Source of the DNA: Gnetum montanum
Lineage: Eukaryota; Streptophyta; Gnetopsida; Gnetales; Gnetaceae
Direction: 5' to 3'
NCBI GenBank assembly: GCA_015680685.1
Contig: MNCI01011957.1
Span: forward strand, 186,877 to 250,876
DNA: 64,000 nt
In this document: one piece after another, positions 19,514 to 28,490 of the stretch
Numbering within the stretch: position 1 is the stretch's first letter
How the letters are laid out: each line of letters opens with the position of its first letter
Notes under the pieces: generated by a model
Told to the model about the DNA's origin: nothing
Database searches by the model: none
Seen by the model: only the letters and a program-made list of their open reading frames with translations
Program-made: the position numbers and the translations under genes

Positions 19514-19759
19514 ACTTGACTCGAGAAGTGAGGAAGCAGGCATTAGAGACTATCACTGAAGAGGAGGAGGCTAATACAGAGCTAAATACTGAGGAGGACG
19601 ATGCAGGAAAAGATCAGGGAGGAGGAACGAAAGAGTTGAGGGAAGACACCATAGAAACCGAGCTGGTGGATGACCAGAGTGGTGTCGATGAAATGTTCAG
19701 CAGCTTTCTTAAGGGAAAGCTAGACTTAGGCGATCCCCCAAAAGGGGACAAGGAACATG
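19514..19759 (+). CDS. Antisense gene exon 5
   Basis: 82 codons in phase with both neighbours; acceptor TGCCTTCAG, donor G/GTATGT. Very acidic: TITEEEEANTELNTEEDDAG, then DQSGVDEMFSSFLKGKLDLG. Probably a disordered linker. Confidence 0.7.
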
Positions 19760-19850
19760 GTATGTTTTCTTTCATTTTATTTGATGTTGCTTTGTTAGCT
19801 GTTGTTTCCATGGTATTTTACTTTTGTGTTTTCATCTCTTCCAAACAAAG

Positions 19851-20039
19851 GCAGCGAAACCCGGACGATGCGGCTGGACGTACCCATGAAGACGGTTCCC
19901 CCTGAAAGGACCGCAGAGGTTAGTCTGTCTCGCACTCGTGGGCCATTTACTTGGACTGAGATGCCAATCAAGATGGATTTTATGGCTGGCATCGCTGAGG
20001 AAGTTGTTGAATGAATCTAGGAAGCCCACCTTGAGATAG
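19851..20039 (+). CDS. Antisense gene exon 6
   Basis: 62 codons in phase, GSETRTMRLDVPMKTVPPER and RTRGPFTWTEMPIKMDFMAG, bordered by acceptor CCAAACAAAG and donor G/GTATGT. Two stops (TGA, TAG) near the end replace codons typical of C-to-T decay. Confidence 0.65.
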
Positions 20040-20124
20040 GTATGTATGTTTCGAGTTGTTTGCAGCTTTAGAGTTTCACACCCTGTTTTTGTCATTTTAG
20101 TGTTTGTCCTTTTCGTGTGTATAG

Positions 20125-20908
20125 GTGCCAAACTGAGGTGGGATCCTTTTGAGACAATTAGCATACATAGTTTGCCCACATTATCCCCAGAAGTGGAGTA
20201 GGTGCCAAGGCCTGTTTATGAATAGGTAGCGGAAGGTCTCGTTCACAACGCCAAGTCACTATGGAACTGTAGGCATTTTGTCGAACAGTTGTGGTTGCAA
20301 ATTCAAGCAAAGGAGAAGGAAGTTTCCAAGTTGTTAGTTGAGCATGACGATCTGAAGGCTCGGTACGAGTTCACCTCTACTAAACTAAGTGGTGATCGCT
20401 CTTGGCAGACCTCCGAGATCACGTATACCAGGTATTGGAATTTGCTTAATCGTCATGCGTCACTGACACAGAGACTAGCAGAGCGTAAGGCTCAGATAGA
20501 CCAACTAAACCTCAAGTGTCAATACTGGAAAGCTTTCACTTCCAAGGTACGCAAATGGGGTTAGGATGAAAAGAACCACAAACATCATTACAAGAAATCG
20601 TTAAAGGAAGTATCAATCAAAAAGCTTTAACTTGAAATGTTTGTGGAGGGTTTGGGTCTGTGCTATGCTTTTAATACTTTCGCCAAAACATAACTGTTGA
20701 GATGGAATCGCCTACAAGGGTGATTACAATCGCTTTTGGGGAGGTGTCTGTTGGCGAATTCCCTCTAAATTATCCCACTTGGTCAGCTGTTGACAAGGGG
20801 AAGGCCTTGACAGATGTCGACCTAGGCCTTGATGGGACAGATTGGACGAGTGTCTCAGAAGAGGAAATCCTTCGTCGATTGGAATTCTGCTTAGGGGGAT
20901 CCCCTGTG
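20125..20908 (+). CDS. Antisense gene exon 7 (coiled coil)
   Basis: Acceptor GTGTATAG. After a short block (KLRWDPFETISIHSLPTLSP) comes a heptad-rich region at 20,289-20,564, EKEVSKLLVEHDDLKARYEF and ASLTQRLAERKAQIDQLNLK, predicted coiled coil. A frame change between about 20,570 and 20,700 could be an unrecognised intron or an indel. The last part (MESPTRVITIAFGEVSVGEF to LEFCLGGSPV) is open from 20,702 and ends at donor GTG/GTAAGC. Confidence 0.65.
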
Positions 20909-20999
20909 GTAAGCATTTTGTTGTTATGACATTGGTTTGCTGTATAATATTTGAAAGTCTTTTTTGTCCTTATATTGATTGTTTCTTTTGCATTTTCAG

Positions 21000-21101
21000 G
21001 AACAAGGTGATGACAATGTCCAAGAAGCTGGCCCTAGTGGAGCGGGGGTCCATGATGCCAACAGGTCAAAAGGGGACAACCCTCCTGTCCTAGATGTTTA
21101 G
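21000..21101 (+). CDS. Antisense gene exon 8
   Basis: Acceptor CATTTTCAG at 20,999; 33 codons EQGDDNVQEAGPSGAGVHDA to DNPPVLDV and TAG. The E1 homologue has a matching last exon (RPSGAIEEEEEAP then TAG, 37,223-37,175, minus), also preceded by an AG acceptor, which supports this small exon. Confidence 0.7.
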   Translation, partial: EQGDDNVQEAGPSGAGVHDANRSKGDNPPVLDV

Positions 21102-21420
21102 TTTATTTTAGTTTTTATCATTTTGTTTTTTTGTGAAACTATTCTGACTCAAATTTATACGGGAATTGTAAATTGGAAACTTCGAGTTATGTTGCACAGA
21201 TGGATGAAAACAGTCAACTCTTGTAATTGTACATCATTGCATGTATATATATGAAAAGTTATTTTTGTTGATTTTGAGTTTAATTGTAAACACGACACAG
21301 TGATGTAAAATGTTTTGGTTTGTTTTTTTGTTTTTTTTTGTTTTGAGAGTAATGTACGGATGTAATCATAAGTTGGAGTATAACAATAAACGAAAGAGGA
21401 AAAGAAAGTATAAGTGTGTG
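21102..21420 (+). terminator. 3' flank of the antisense gene
   Basis: T-rich 3' sequence on the plus strand with a TTGTAATTGTACAT stretch (21,223) and TGTATATATATGAAAAG (21,240), of the kind found in plant polyadenylation regions. No perfect AATAAA; AACAATAAACG lies at 21,381. The polyadenylation site is inferred. Confidence 0.35.
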
Positions 21421-21424
21421 ATCT

Positions 21425-21640
21425 AGTTTAAGGCCATTTCGGGCCAGATTCGCACTAGTTTAAGGCCATTTCGGGCCCCAGTCGTAAACAAGGGACATTT
21501 TAAATGACACTGGTGGATTTCTCGGTTGACCGACCATTTCTTATCGTGGCTAGTTTTATGACATTGCGGACATGGTAGTTTAATGTCATTCCGGACTTGT
21601 CATAGTTTAACGTCATTTCGGACCAATTGTAGTTTAACGT
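21425..21640 (-). repeat. Repeat array between protease and the antisense gene
   Basis: Minus-sense units GGCCCGAAATGGCCTTAAACTAG (two tandem), then variants with AATGACGTTAAACTA and AATGACATTAAACTACC. Same core as at 15,885-16,135, so the antisense gene is bracketed by related repeats. Confidence 0.85.
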
Positions 21641-21664
21641 CATTTTGGATAGATTATGTTGTTA

Positions 21665-23026
21665 TTATTTTAGTAGTTTTTTGATTTTTCTTATTTTGAC
21701 ATTAGACGATGTGTTAGCGGGTATGATTCTGTATTTAGTGTCTCCTTCGTTGATCATGTTGAATGGTAATTCAGCCCAAGAGACATCTGATGGAATAGTC
21801 CCTACATTGGTGTTTTCAGATGTTTTAGTATTTGTTGTGGGTTCTGTGTTAGTTGTTGTTTCTACGTGACGAGGTGTATGCACAATGTCAGGCCCAGGTA
21901 TTTCTGTTTTGGGTGGATTTTCTTCTGTGTTTAAAGGATTATCACTTATCGGTTGTTGTTCATTTATGTCATTTTGTCTAGGCTCTTCGAGCTTAACCTC
22001 TGAGCCTTGGTCTGTGTCCATGTACGATGAAATGATGGGTGTAGCAGCCTCCCCGTGTATGATGATTTCACCACCTTCGTAAGGCAAATGAATCTCTTGG
22101 TGTATAGGGGATGAGACTGCTTTCAATTAGGCTAACCAGGGCCTTCCTAATATTAGGTTGAATCCTGACATTTCATCGATTACTACAAAGTCGGCAGATG
22201 TGGGGAATTGATCCCCTGCTATGAAATCTAGAGTCACGGTCCCCTTAATTGTCACACGCGACCTGCTGAATGATTTCAAACATGTGGTGGTAGTTGGTCT
22301 AATTAGTTCTGTAAGCCCTAGTTGTTCGACGATGGGATATGGTACTACGTTTGTGGCAGCTCCATCATCCACATGGACCTTATGTATCTTGAATTGGTTA
22401 ACTCGTATTGTTATGAACATAGGGGCCATTGTTATCTCCCCTGTTTTCTTATCCACCTTGATGTTATCGTTATGGAAACTTAACGGTTTGGAAGTTAACC
22501 CTTGGAGCGAGTACATTACCGCATGAATCGAAGGTTCATTTGGAGGCAAGTCCTTTCTTACTGGGATAGACATTAGCATGTGTACCAAAGCTTCGCGATG
22601 TGTTTGAGATGTTAGGACTAAGTCATATAAGATCAATGAAGTATTCTTTTGTTTGAGTGCTTGCGTGACTTGTGTTAGGGCTATTGCTAAGTCTCTACTA
22701 TTGGGTGCATGTTTATCGGTGGTTACTTGGTCCATTGGGCCCAATAGTTTTATTTCGTGCATCGTTGGTTTGTCATTTTTGCTCGGAACTGGTGTTTTAG
22801 AAGTATCATGTTTTTTGGATGGTTCACCCTCATGGCCTGCATTTGGTTGATTGTTAGGTGGTGTCATAGGTACTGCATTTAGTGGAGTGGGTTTAGGTGG
22901 CCCTACAGCTAACCGTTGACGCTCCTTCTCCAAATGTTCACGCGTAAGCTTATCCGCTAAGCGTTCTTGTGTGTGGCGTGGGGGTGGAGTTGGTTTTAGA
23001 GCCTTGGGTTGCCTTGGGATTTGCAC
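21665..23026 (-). pseudogene. Element B aspartic protease region (end of gag-protease)
   Basis: One frame with a single stop (TAA at 22,127-22,129). Before it: a linker (REHLEKERQRLAVGPPKPTP), then the retropepsin-like domain with VHVDDGAATNVVPYPIVEQL (active site D-D-G where most have D-S-G or D-T-G), CLKSFSRSRVTIKGTVTLDF, FVVIDEMSGFNLILGRPWLA. After the stop: AVSSPIHQEIHLPYEGGEII and a hydrophilic tail to 21,665. The protease would mature gag. The stop falls at a codon that is Gln in the remnant at 8,217 and also a stop in E1 and E2. Confidence 0.8.
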
Positions 23027-23047
23027 TACATATGAAGTCGGGTGGGG

Positions 23048-23521
23048 TTATGGTTGGATAGTTGGATGTGGTTGATCAGAAGGCTGGGGCACCCTGATGA
23101 CATAAGGATTGGGTTTACTTTGCGTTTGGGAGGTGGAGGGTTGGTAATCATTAGGACTTTCGGGTGTCCTAACGATGTATGGGGTTGGTTTAGGCGGAGG
23201 TTGGACCTCCGCTGTTGCGACGATAGGTGGTACTCGGACTACATAAGGGGCAAGCCGAATAGGAGGTGTTTGTGAGTTAGTGGAAGTAGCGGCTGGAGGT
23301 ACGCGCACTACATATGGTTTTTGCGGGGCATATGATGGTTGAGGCATGGACGTTGAGGTAGTGGGAGGAATACAAACTATGAATGGCTTGTTAGACGTTT
23401 GTTGCTCATAGTCAGAGTAGATGGTGTTAATGCTATATGTTTCAAGTTCGTTATCTAGGTAGATTGTGTTAATAACGTATGGTGCCTCCTTGGTATTCAG
23501 AGGGTCTTTGTAGACACCCAT
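23048..23521 (-). CDS. Element B proline-rich repeat segment
   Basis: Same frame as the protease, separated by single stops at 23,027-23,047 and 23,522. It holds five copies of a 13-30 residue repeat with core PYVVRVPP: KPFIVCIPPTTST, KPYVVRVPPAAT, APYVVRVPPIVAT, TPYIVRTPES, NPYVIRVPQPS. E1 has PPFVIRAPPW and TPFVVRAS at the matching place. Probably a flexible linker of the gag-protease polyprotein; function unknown. Confidence 0.7.
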   Translation of the reverse strand: MGVYKDPLNTKEAPYVINTIYLDNELETYSINTIYSDYEQQTSNKPFIVCIPPTTSTSMPQPSYAPQKPYVVRVPPAATSTNSQTPPIRLAPYVVRVPPIVATAEVQPPPKPTPYIVRTPESPNDYQPSTSQTQSKPNPYVIRVPQPSDQPHPTIQP

Positions 23522-23524
23522 AGC

Positions 23525-24060
23525 CTAGTTCTGCGGTTGGACCGGGTTGGCCTCATCAAAAGTGATTTGGCCCCCGTCAATCATTCGATGTATGTCTTGT
23601 TTTAGGGTAAAATAGTAATTTGTGCCATGCCCATTACGTTGGTGATAGTCGTAGAAGCGGTCCATCCTAAAACCTTTGGGTACTAGGGGCTCATCCGGTG
23701 TTGCGAGGCTTGGGTTCTGAACCAGTTGACAGAACCGATCATGTCTCTGGATGGCAGCAGGGGATAACTGTTTGTGTTTCATTAACCCAGCCTTTAGGAG
23801 TTGGTCAAATAGTTGGGATGGCTTCATAGGCAGTGGCGTATATTGGGAAGGTTCTTTCCTTTCAAAGTTTCTCGTACGATTTTGTGTTGGGTTCTGCGAT
23901 GATGATGATTCCGGTGTAGTTGCGGGAGTAGGTTCGGTATAATTAGTAGGGGCCACTGGCGGTTTGCCTTGTTGTGCCACATTCGCTTGTTGCGTTTCAG
24001 CTACTATCACTATGGTTGCTTTAGCCTTTTCCTTATCTTTCTTACTGTGTTGATTCTTAA
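23525..24060 (-). CDS. Element B gag C-terminal part
   Basis: Frame-1 continuation of gag after a one-base shift at about 24,080. Contains HSKKDKEKAKA, then a Gln/Pro/Thr-rich linker, EPSQYTPLPMKPSQLFDQLL, then a block with Pro-Asp-Glu-Pro-Leu-Val and RMDRFYDYHQRNGHGTNYY, a conserved C/H-poor relative of the retroviral knuckle region of Tat gags. It runs in the same frame as the proline repeats and protease. Confidence 0.75.
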
Positions 24061-24114
24061 AAGCTAAATATGCGAGATCGTGCTATTCTGGACCATCTTC
24101 TCTATGTTTTTAAT

Positions 24115-25803
24115 CTATACAAAGGCTTGACTAAGGTTACGCGCATTGAGGTAATATAACTTGGATTTGAAAAAGTCGTTAACAGCTACCTTTAGAATGG
24201 TGAGGAGGTACATCTCTGGAATAGGCTCATGGAGCTCATTGAGAGTAGCACTCCACCTTTGGATGAATTTTTGTACGGGTTCCAGAGGTGCTTGTTTAAC
24301 CTGTATAAGGCTATCAAGTGTTACTTCAGGTTTCAAGTTATACTTGAACCTAGTCACAAATTGATGTAACAACTCCTCTAGGAAAAATATCGAATTTCTT
24401 GGCAAGGTCCGGTACCAATTAAGTGCTCTCCCTACGAGGGACATAGGGAACACTGGCAAAATGGCATGGGGCCATGCCTAGAGTAATGTGCATTCTAGCC
24501 TAAATGTTATAAAGTGAGCATTGGGATCCATCTCCCTGTTATATTTAGTTAGCGCAGGCAATGATACTCCTTTGGGTAAGGTTAGGGGCGGAACGGAAGA
24601 GCTGATGGGGTCATCGTGGTAAAAGTCCACTACCTTCAACTCCCCATCGGCAGCTGTTTTGAGGCGTTTGACCTTGTCAGTTAGTTCCTGCATTAGTTTT
24701 TTAGCATCCGCCCAGTCTTGAGCACTAGGTGAAGTAGCAGCTTGGGGATGTGGTGCAGTGTACATATTAGATTGTTGAATAGTAGGTTGGAAGGCTGAAA
24801 GCTGTGTAGTTGGCGGTTGTACTTGTGGAATATTTATAGCGGGTGGTACTAAGGGTGGCATATTGTAAGCGAGGGGTTGTTGTTGCTGTGGTTGCCCTTA
24901 AGGAATGTTGGCCAGTGGAATCATGTGAGGTGGTATGTTGTAGTGAGGGGGTTGATGTGGTTGAGCACCCATCGCTACCCATTGCCTGGTCATGTTTTGT
25001 GTAGGAACCCCTTGTTGGGTTACAGTGGTGGAAGGGGCTCTGTGCGTTTGGATGTGGGGGATATAGTGAGCGGACGTAGATGCCGGTATCACATGTGGCA
25101 TCTCGATCACTCAGGGCGGGAAGGTTGTTCCCATGTTATTGTGAGGGGGTGGTACTGGCGAGGATGGGCCTGCGGCTACAGCAGGAATGATAGCAAGAGG
25201 GAGTGTACTGAATTGTGGGTCGGTTGCAAGAGGAGCATGAACAAGCGTGGATGTTTCTGGCGGAGGCATTTGCGTCTAGGTGAACTTGAGGGGTTGGAGG
25301 GGCATGTTTTCCCCTATGTCTGGATGAAACATGGGGTTGATATGGGTTTGTGGGCTAAGGGTGTGGTACGAGTCTTCATGTTCGGATTGGGTAGTGAACT
25401 CATCCTCCTCTTCCAGTTGAGGATCTACTGTAGGCTGATCCAGAGATTGGCTCCTTTGCAAGAGGAGTTGTGTGATGAGCTCAGAGTAAGGCTCTGGGAC
25501 AGGGATGATATCGTATGGGGAAGGAATGAACTCTTTCCCTTCCTTGTAGAAAAGTTCGTACTGCCTCTTAACTTCTATTTCGGCTCGGTCCACAACTAGG
25601 CTGGCTTGTATGAAATTGTATTGGTCTTGAGTTATGGTGTTGGATGATGGGTTCCTCCCTTGCAATCTAAGGGACCAGCGAGGCCCCATTGTGGGTTGTA
25701 CCATGGGCTGTTGGACAGCCATGGTGCCTACAATGTCAATGACTTGGGTGGTTGTAGCGGTGGTGTTTGCAGTGTTCATGATGACTAGTTGAGAATGTGA
25801 CAT
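24115..25803 (-). pseudogene. Element B gag, N-terminal and core
   Basis: Starts at Met 25,803 (MSHSQLVIMNTANT) and keeps one frame to 24,115 with single stops at about 25,276, 25,111, 24,895 and 24,475. N-terminal acidic part, long Pro/Gln/His-rich middle, then the retrotransposon gag domain: VVDFYHDDPISS, LPALTKYNREMDPNAHFITF, AWPHAILPVFPMSLVGRALN (W-Y-R follows), LLHQFVTRFKYNLKPEVTLD, PVQKFIQRWSATLNELHEPI. It forms the particle shell. The Met lies just after the GCGTA-rich leader. Confidence 0.85.
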
Positions 25804-26540
25804 GATGTAGAGATGTGAAGTCAGTGTACTTAGTGCAGTGTAAACCTACGTTGGTAGCGTACAGCGTATACACTTCAATGACCAGCGTATAATGACAGCG
25901 TATACAGCGTATAGTATCAGCGTAGAGAATCTACAGCGTAAATGGTACAACGTATACGCTAGGCAACGTATACAGCATTAGCGTGGAGCGTAAACAGGGT
26001 TACAGCGTACAGAGGGTAGCGTATGGACAACAGCGTAACCGAGCTTATGGCATAGGATGTTCAGCGTAAACTTAGCGGTGGCGTATACAGCGTAGACGGA
26101 GTCTTGTGTGCAGTGTAGACAAGGTCTACAGCGTAAAGCGGGTAGCGTGTGTATTAGCTTTGTAAACAGAGTTGTGTGTGCAGCATAAACAAAGTCTGCA
26201 GCATAAATCGTGTAGCGTATATTCGACAGCGTAGACACTGGGGATTTTGCAGACAGAGTCAACGTATGGTTGACAGCGTATATGCTGGAAGACTTGCAGA
26301 TGGTAAATTTTAAATGGAGAAGCATAGACACTCAACAGCGTAGACGCTGGATAGTTTGTAGGCAATAAGTTTTAAACTGCACAGTGTAAACGCTGGGAGG
26401 TTTTTAGAAGGAATCGACTTATGGTCGGTAGCATGGACGCTCAACAGTGTAGACGCTGGGAAGTTTGCAGGTAAGGTTTGCGTATACCTAGCAGTGTAGA
26501 CACTGAGAGCTCTGAGGCATAGTAAGTTTTTAGGCGGAGC
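25804..26540 (-). repeat. Element B leader with GCGTA repeats
   Basis: Untranslated leader between the primer site and gag. It is packed with GCGTATACAGCGTA-type units and a longer, roughly 100 bp repeat built around CAGCGTAGACGCTGG followed by a TTTGCAGG motif (for instance 26,336, 26,432 and 26,460). No coding frame is credible. It may bind the same factor as the LTR repeats or hold RNA packaging structure. Confidence 0.7.
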
Positions 26541-26560
26541 CCCTCCTTGTAGCACCAATT
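26541..26560 (-). promoter_or_regulatory. Element B primer-binding site
   Basis: Minus-sense AATTGGTGCTACAAGGAGGG begins two bases after the 5' LTR end. Family A has TTTTTGGTGCTAGAAGGAGG at the same place (29,753), so the match is conserved. I do not identify the tRNA with certainty. Confidence 0.75.
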
Positions 26561-26562
26561 TC

Positions 26563-27858
26563 TGTATCATCCGAAATTGTCAGTCGCTGACTGGAAGGAA
26601 ACAGAAACCGGGGGGATCACAGGACATGCACAGAAGACCCTACCTTCGTCTAAGGGTGAGTTGGAATGAATGAAGGCAGAGTACCTTGGATGGTCTGCAC
26701 GCGGATCAGGCAAGGATTTCCCCAAACGCACACTGAGGTGCTATATGTTGGGTTATACGTAAACGGCGTAATAGGCGTAAGACTGAGCGTAAACAACGTA
26801 ATTGATGTTAGTGGAGCATAAACGTAAAAGAGCATAAACAAAATACATGCAAGAATTAATGTAAACTATAACAAATTTTAGGAAGAAAATGTAACAATGG
26901 CATTTTAAAATGAGAGTACAATGCACCGGTCTAACGTAGTTGTGGCTTTGACACAAGGCGGACGAAAAGCCCCGGTGGATGCATGGATGATTGTGGGCTA
27001 GTTCACACTGTAGGCATAGCATAGAGGCTGTATGCTTAGCGTACAGGGTTGTCCAGCGTACAAGGCTCTTTGCTCTGATTCTTAGCGTCTTTGCTCTGGT
27101 TTTGCTCTCTAGAAATTTACCAACCGACCTGGATCTAATCTAAAATTGGGGCTTTTATACAGGTTTTGACGCTAGACTCGGGTTGGGCGACACGTGACGC
27201 ATTGATCGGGTGCAAAAGCATAAAATTTACAAGTGTACAACATGTTACATTTACTGGGTGTATACGCTGAGCGTATATGTTGTATCAGGCGAGCGTAGAC
27301 TCTGGGCGTATACGCTGGGCGTATACGCTGGGCGTATACGCTGTATGTGCTGGGCATATACGCTGGGCGTATACGGTGTGGGTGTTGAGTGTATATACAC
27401 AGATGGCTGCTGGGCGTATACGTCGGGCGTATACGCTAATGGTTGCCGAGTGTATACGTTGGGCGTACACGCTGATGGTTGCTGCTTTGTGCCAAGTCTT
27501 GCTCTGTAGTGCTATTTCCATCTTCGGGGATTACATGTCGGGCGTATGCATCAGTTGTACAAGCTGAACATACTTGTGAGGTGTATACACTGGTCGTGTA
27601 CGTTGTGAACATCGGGCGCATACGCTATGAACTTAAGCGTATACGCTGTGAATGTGAACTTTGAGCGTATATGCTGGGCATATACGCTGAGAATGTAGAC
27701 TTGGGCATATACGTTGAGAATGCATACTTAGTGAAAATTAAGCATCTGATCTCCGAAGTTGCCATGTTTGATACCAAACATAGCCGTGGTCATCTGTGGG
27801 TCCCATGGATCTGTTTCTTATTGGAAAAGTATTAAGCTCGAAATTTTGTGGTGTTTCA
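26563..27858 (-). repeat. Element B 5' LTR
   Basis: 1,296 bp, minus-sense ends TGAAACACCACAAAATTTCG and GATGATACA. Flanked outside by CCACA (27,859-27,863). TATAAAA at 27,159-27,153, with U3 dyads at 27,255-27,720. It is longer than the 3' LTR, chiefly in extra GCGTATACGC units around 27,310-27,480. Confidence 0.92.
27153..27159 (-). promoter_or_regulatory. Element B LTR TATA box
   Basis: Minus-sense TATAAAAGCCCC, identical in the 3' LTR (10,331-10,337). It is downstream, in transcription direction, of the GCGTATACGC array. Confidence 0.65.
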
Positions 27859-28490
27859 CCACACAGTACACTATGGCCCCATTGTAACCTTACTGAACAC
27901 TGCGTGGTACACCACGGTGGCCAACCCAGCAAGCACAATTCATCACAATGAGCACTAGACTTCATAGCCCAACACCATCATGACTATGACTATACTCCCA
28001 CTATGCTTGTTGTACACTATGTACCTTCTAAGACCCTTTTGGAGTTACCTATGTTCCCATTTGGGGTGGTGTTTCATTTCTCTCTCATGTTTCTAGCATT
28101 TTCTTGCGTCTTTTTACATTTTTTCACATGTCGTCACACCGTACTATGCTTGGGCAGTAATCTCTGTCGGTTGACACCCTCATTTTAGTTGAAACCTTTG
28201 GTTATGCCTTTCCCCATTTTATGGCTACGCTCTACACTTAGCACTACGAAACATCATTTTGACACTTAGCACTATTTCATGTTGTTTGCATTTGCATCTT
28301 GGCTAACTATGCCACCCCTCGGTTGCACCCATCACCCTGGTTGCAACTGGGAAAGTCCCTATTTGATTAATAAGATTGTTTAGGACACTCTACCTCCATT
28401 TTCCAATAAGGCCCTCATCCAGAGGTGGGGTTCGACTGTGTGCTCGAGAATCCCTCAGTGCTCTAGCCATTGACATTTTTGATCGTTACA
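27859..28490 (+). repeat. Family-A LTR, second part
   Basis: Continuation of the LTR interrupted at 9,740 by element B; begins with the duplicated CCACA and ends TTTTTGATCGTTACA, the family-A LTR end. Homologous to 29,200-29,752. The next base begins the middle of another family-A LTR, with no primer site, so this LTR had integrated into that one. Confidence 0.8.

Larger units (their letters stand above)
16580..21101 (+). pseudogene. Antisense, intron-containing gene inside element B (about 1,070 codons)
   Basis: Eight exons in opposite sense to the element, all but one junction in phase: 16,580-16,710; 17,493-17,942; 18,018-18,287; 18,377-19,423; 19,514-19,759; 19,851-20,039; 20,125-20,908; 21,000-21,101 (TAG). 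Introns are GT-AG with good sites such as GTAAGT and TTGCTTGCAG. I recognise no known family. The product has a globular helical N-terminal two-thirds, an acidic Glu-rich linker (exon 5), a coiled coil (exon 7) and a short hydrophilic tail. Damage: a phase error at exon 3, an extra T at 18,643-18,648, a shift near 19,235, another at about 20,570-20,700, and several CAG/CGA-type stops. A homologue lies in E1 at the same place. A role in silencing evasion, particle formation or movement is only speculation. Confidence 0.8.
9741..27858 (-). mobile_element. Element B: nearly complete Tat-type Ty3/gypsy retrotransposon with antisense gene
   Basis: 18,118 bp, minus orientation, flanked by 5 bp duplications CCACA (9,736-9,740 and 27,859-27,863). 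Order in its own direction: 5' LTR, primer site, leader with GCGTA repeats, gag-protease, repeat array, antisense intron-containing gene, repeat array, RT-RNase H-second RNase H-integrase, repeat array, 3' untranslated region, polypurine tract, 3' LTR. The second RNase H places it in the Tat-type branch. Pol keeps one frame for about 950 codons with only a handful of stops, so it is younger than the surrounding family-A elements, into one of which it inserted. The gene between protease and RT is the unusual part. Confidence 0.92.

Noticed and set aside
24877-25599. 240-codon open frame on the plus strand
   Set aside because: It is opposite to gag of element B, whose minus-strand frame has clear gag similarity and a compositional bias that keeps the other strand open. 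Trp/Arg/Gly-rich text without domain.
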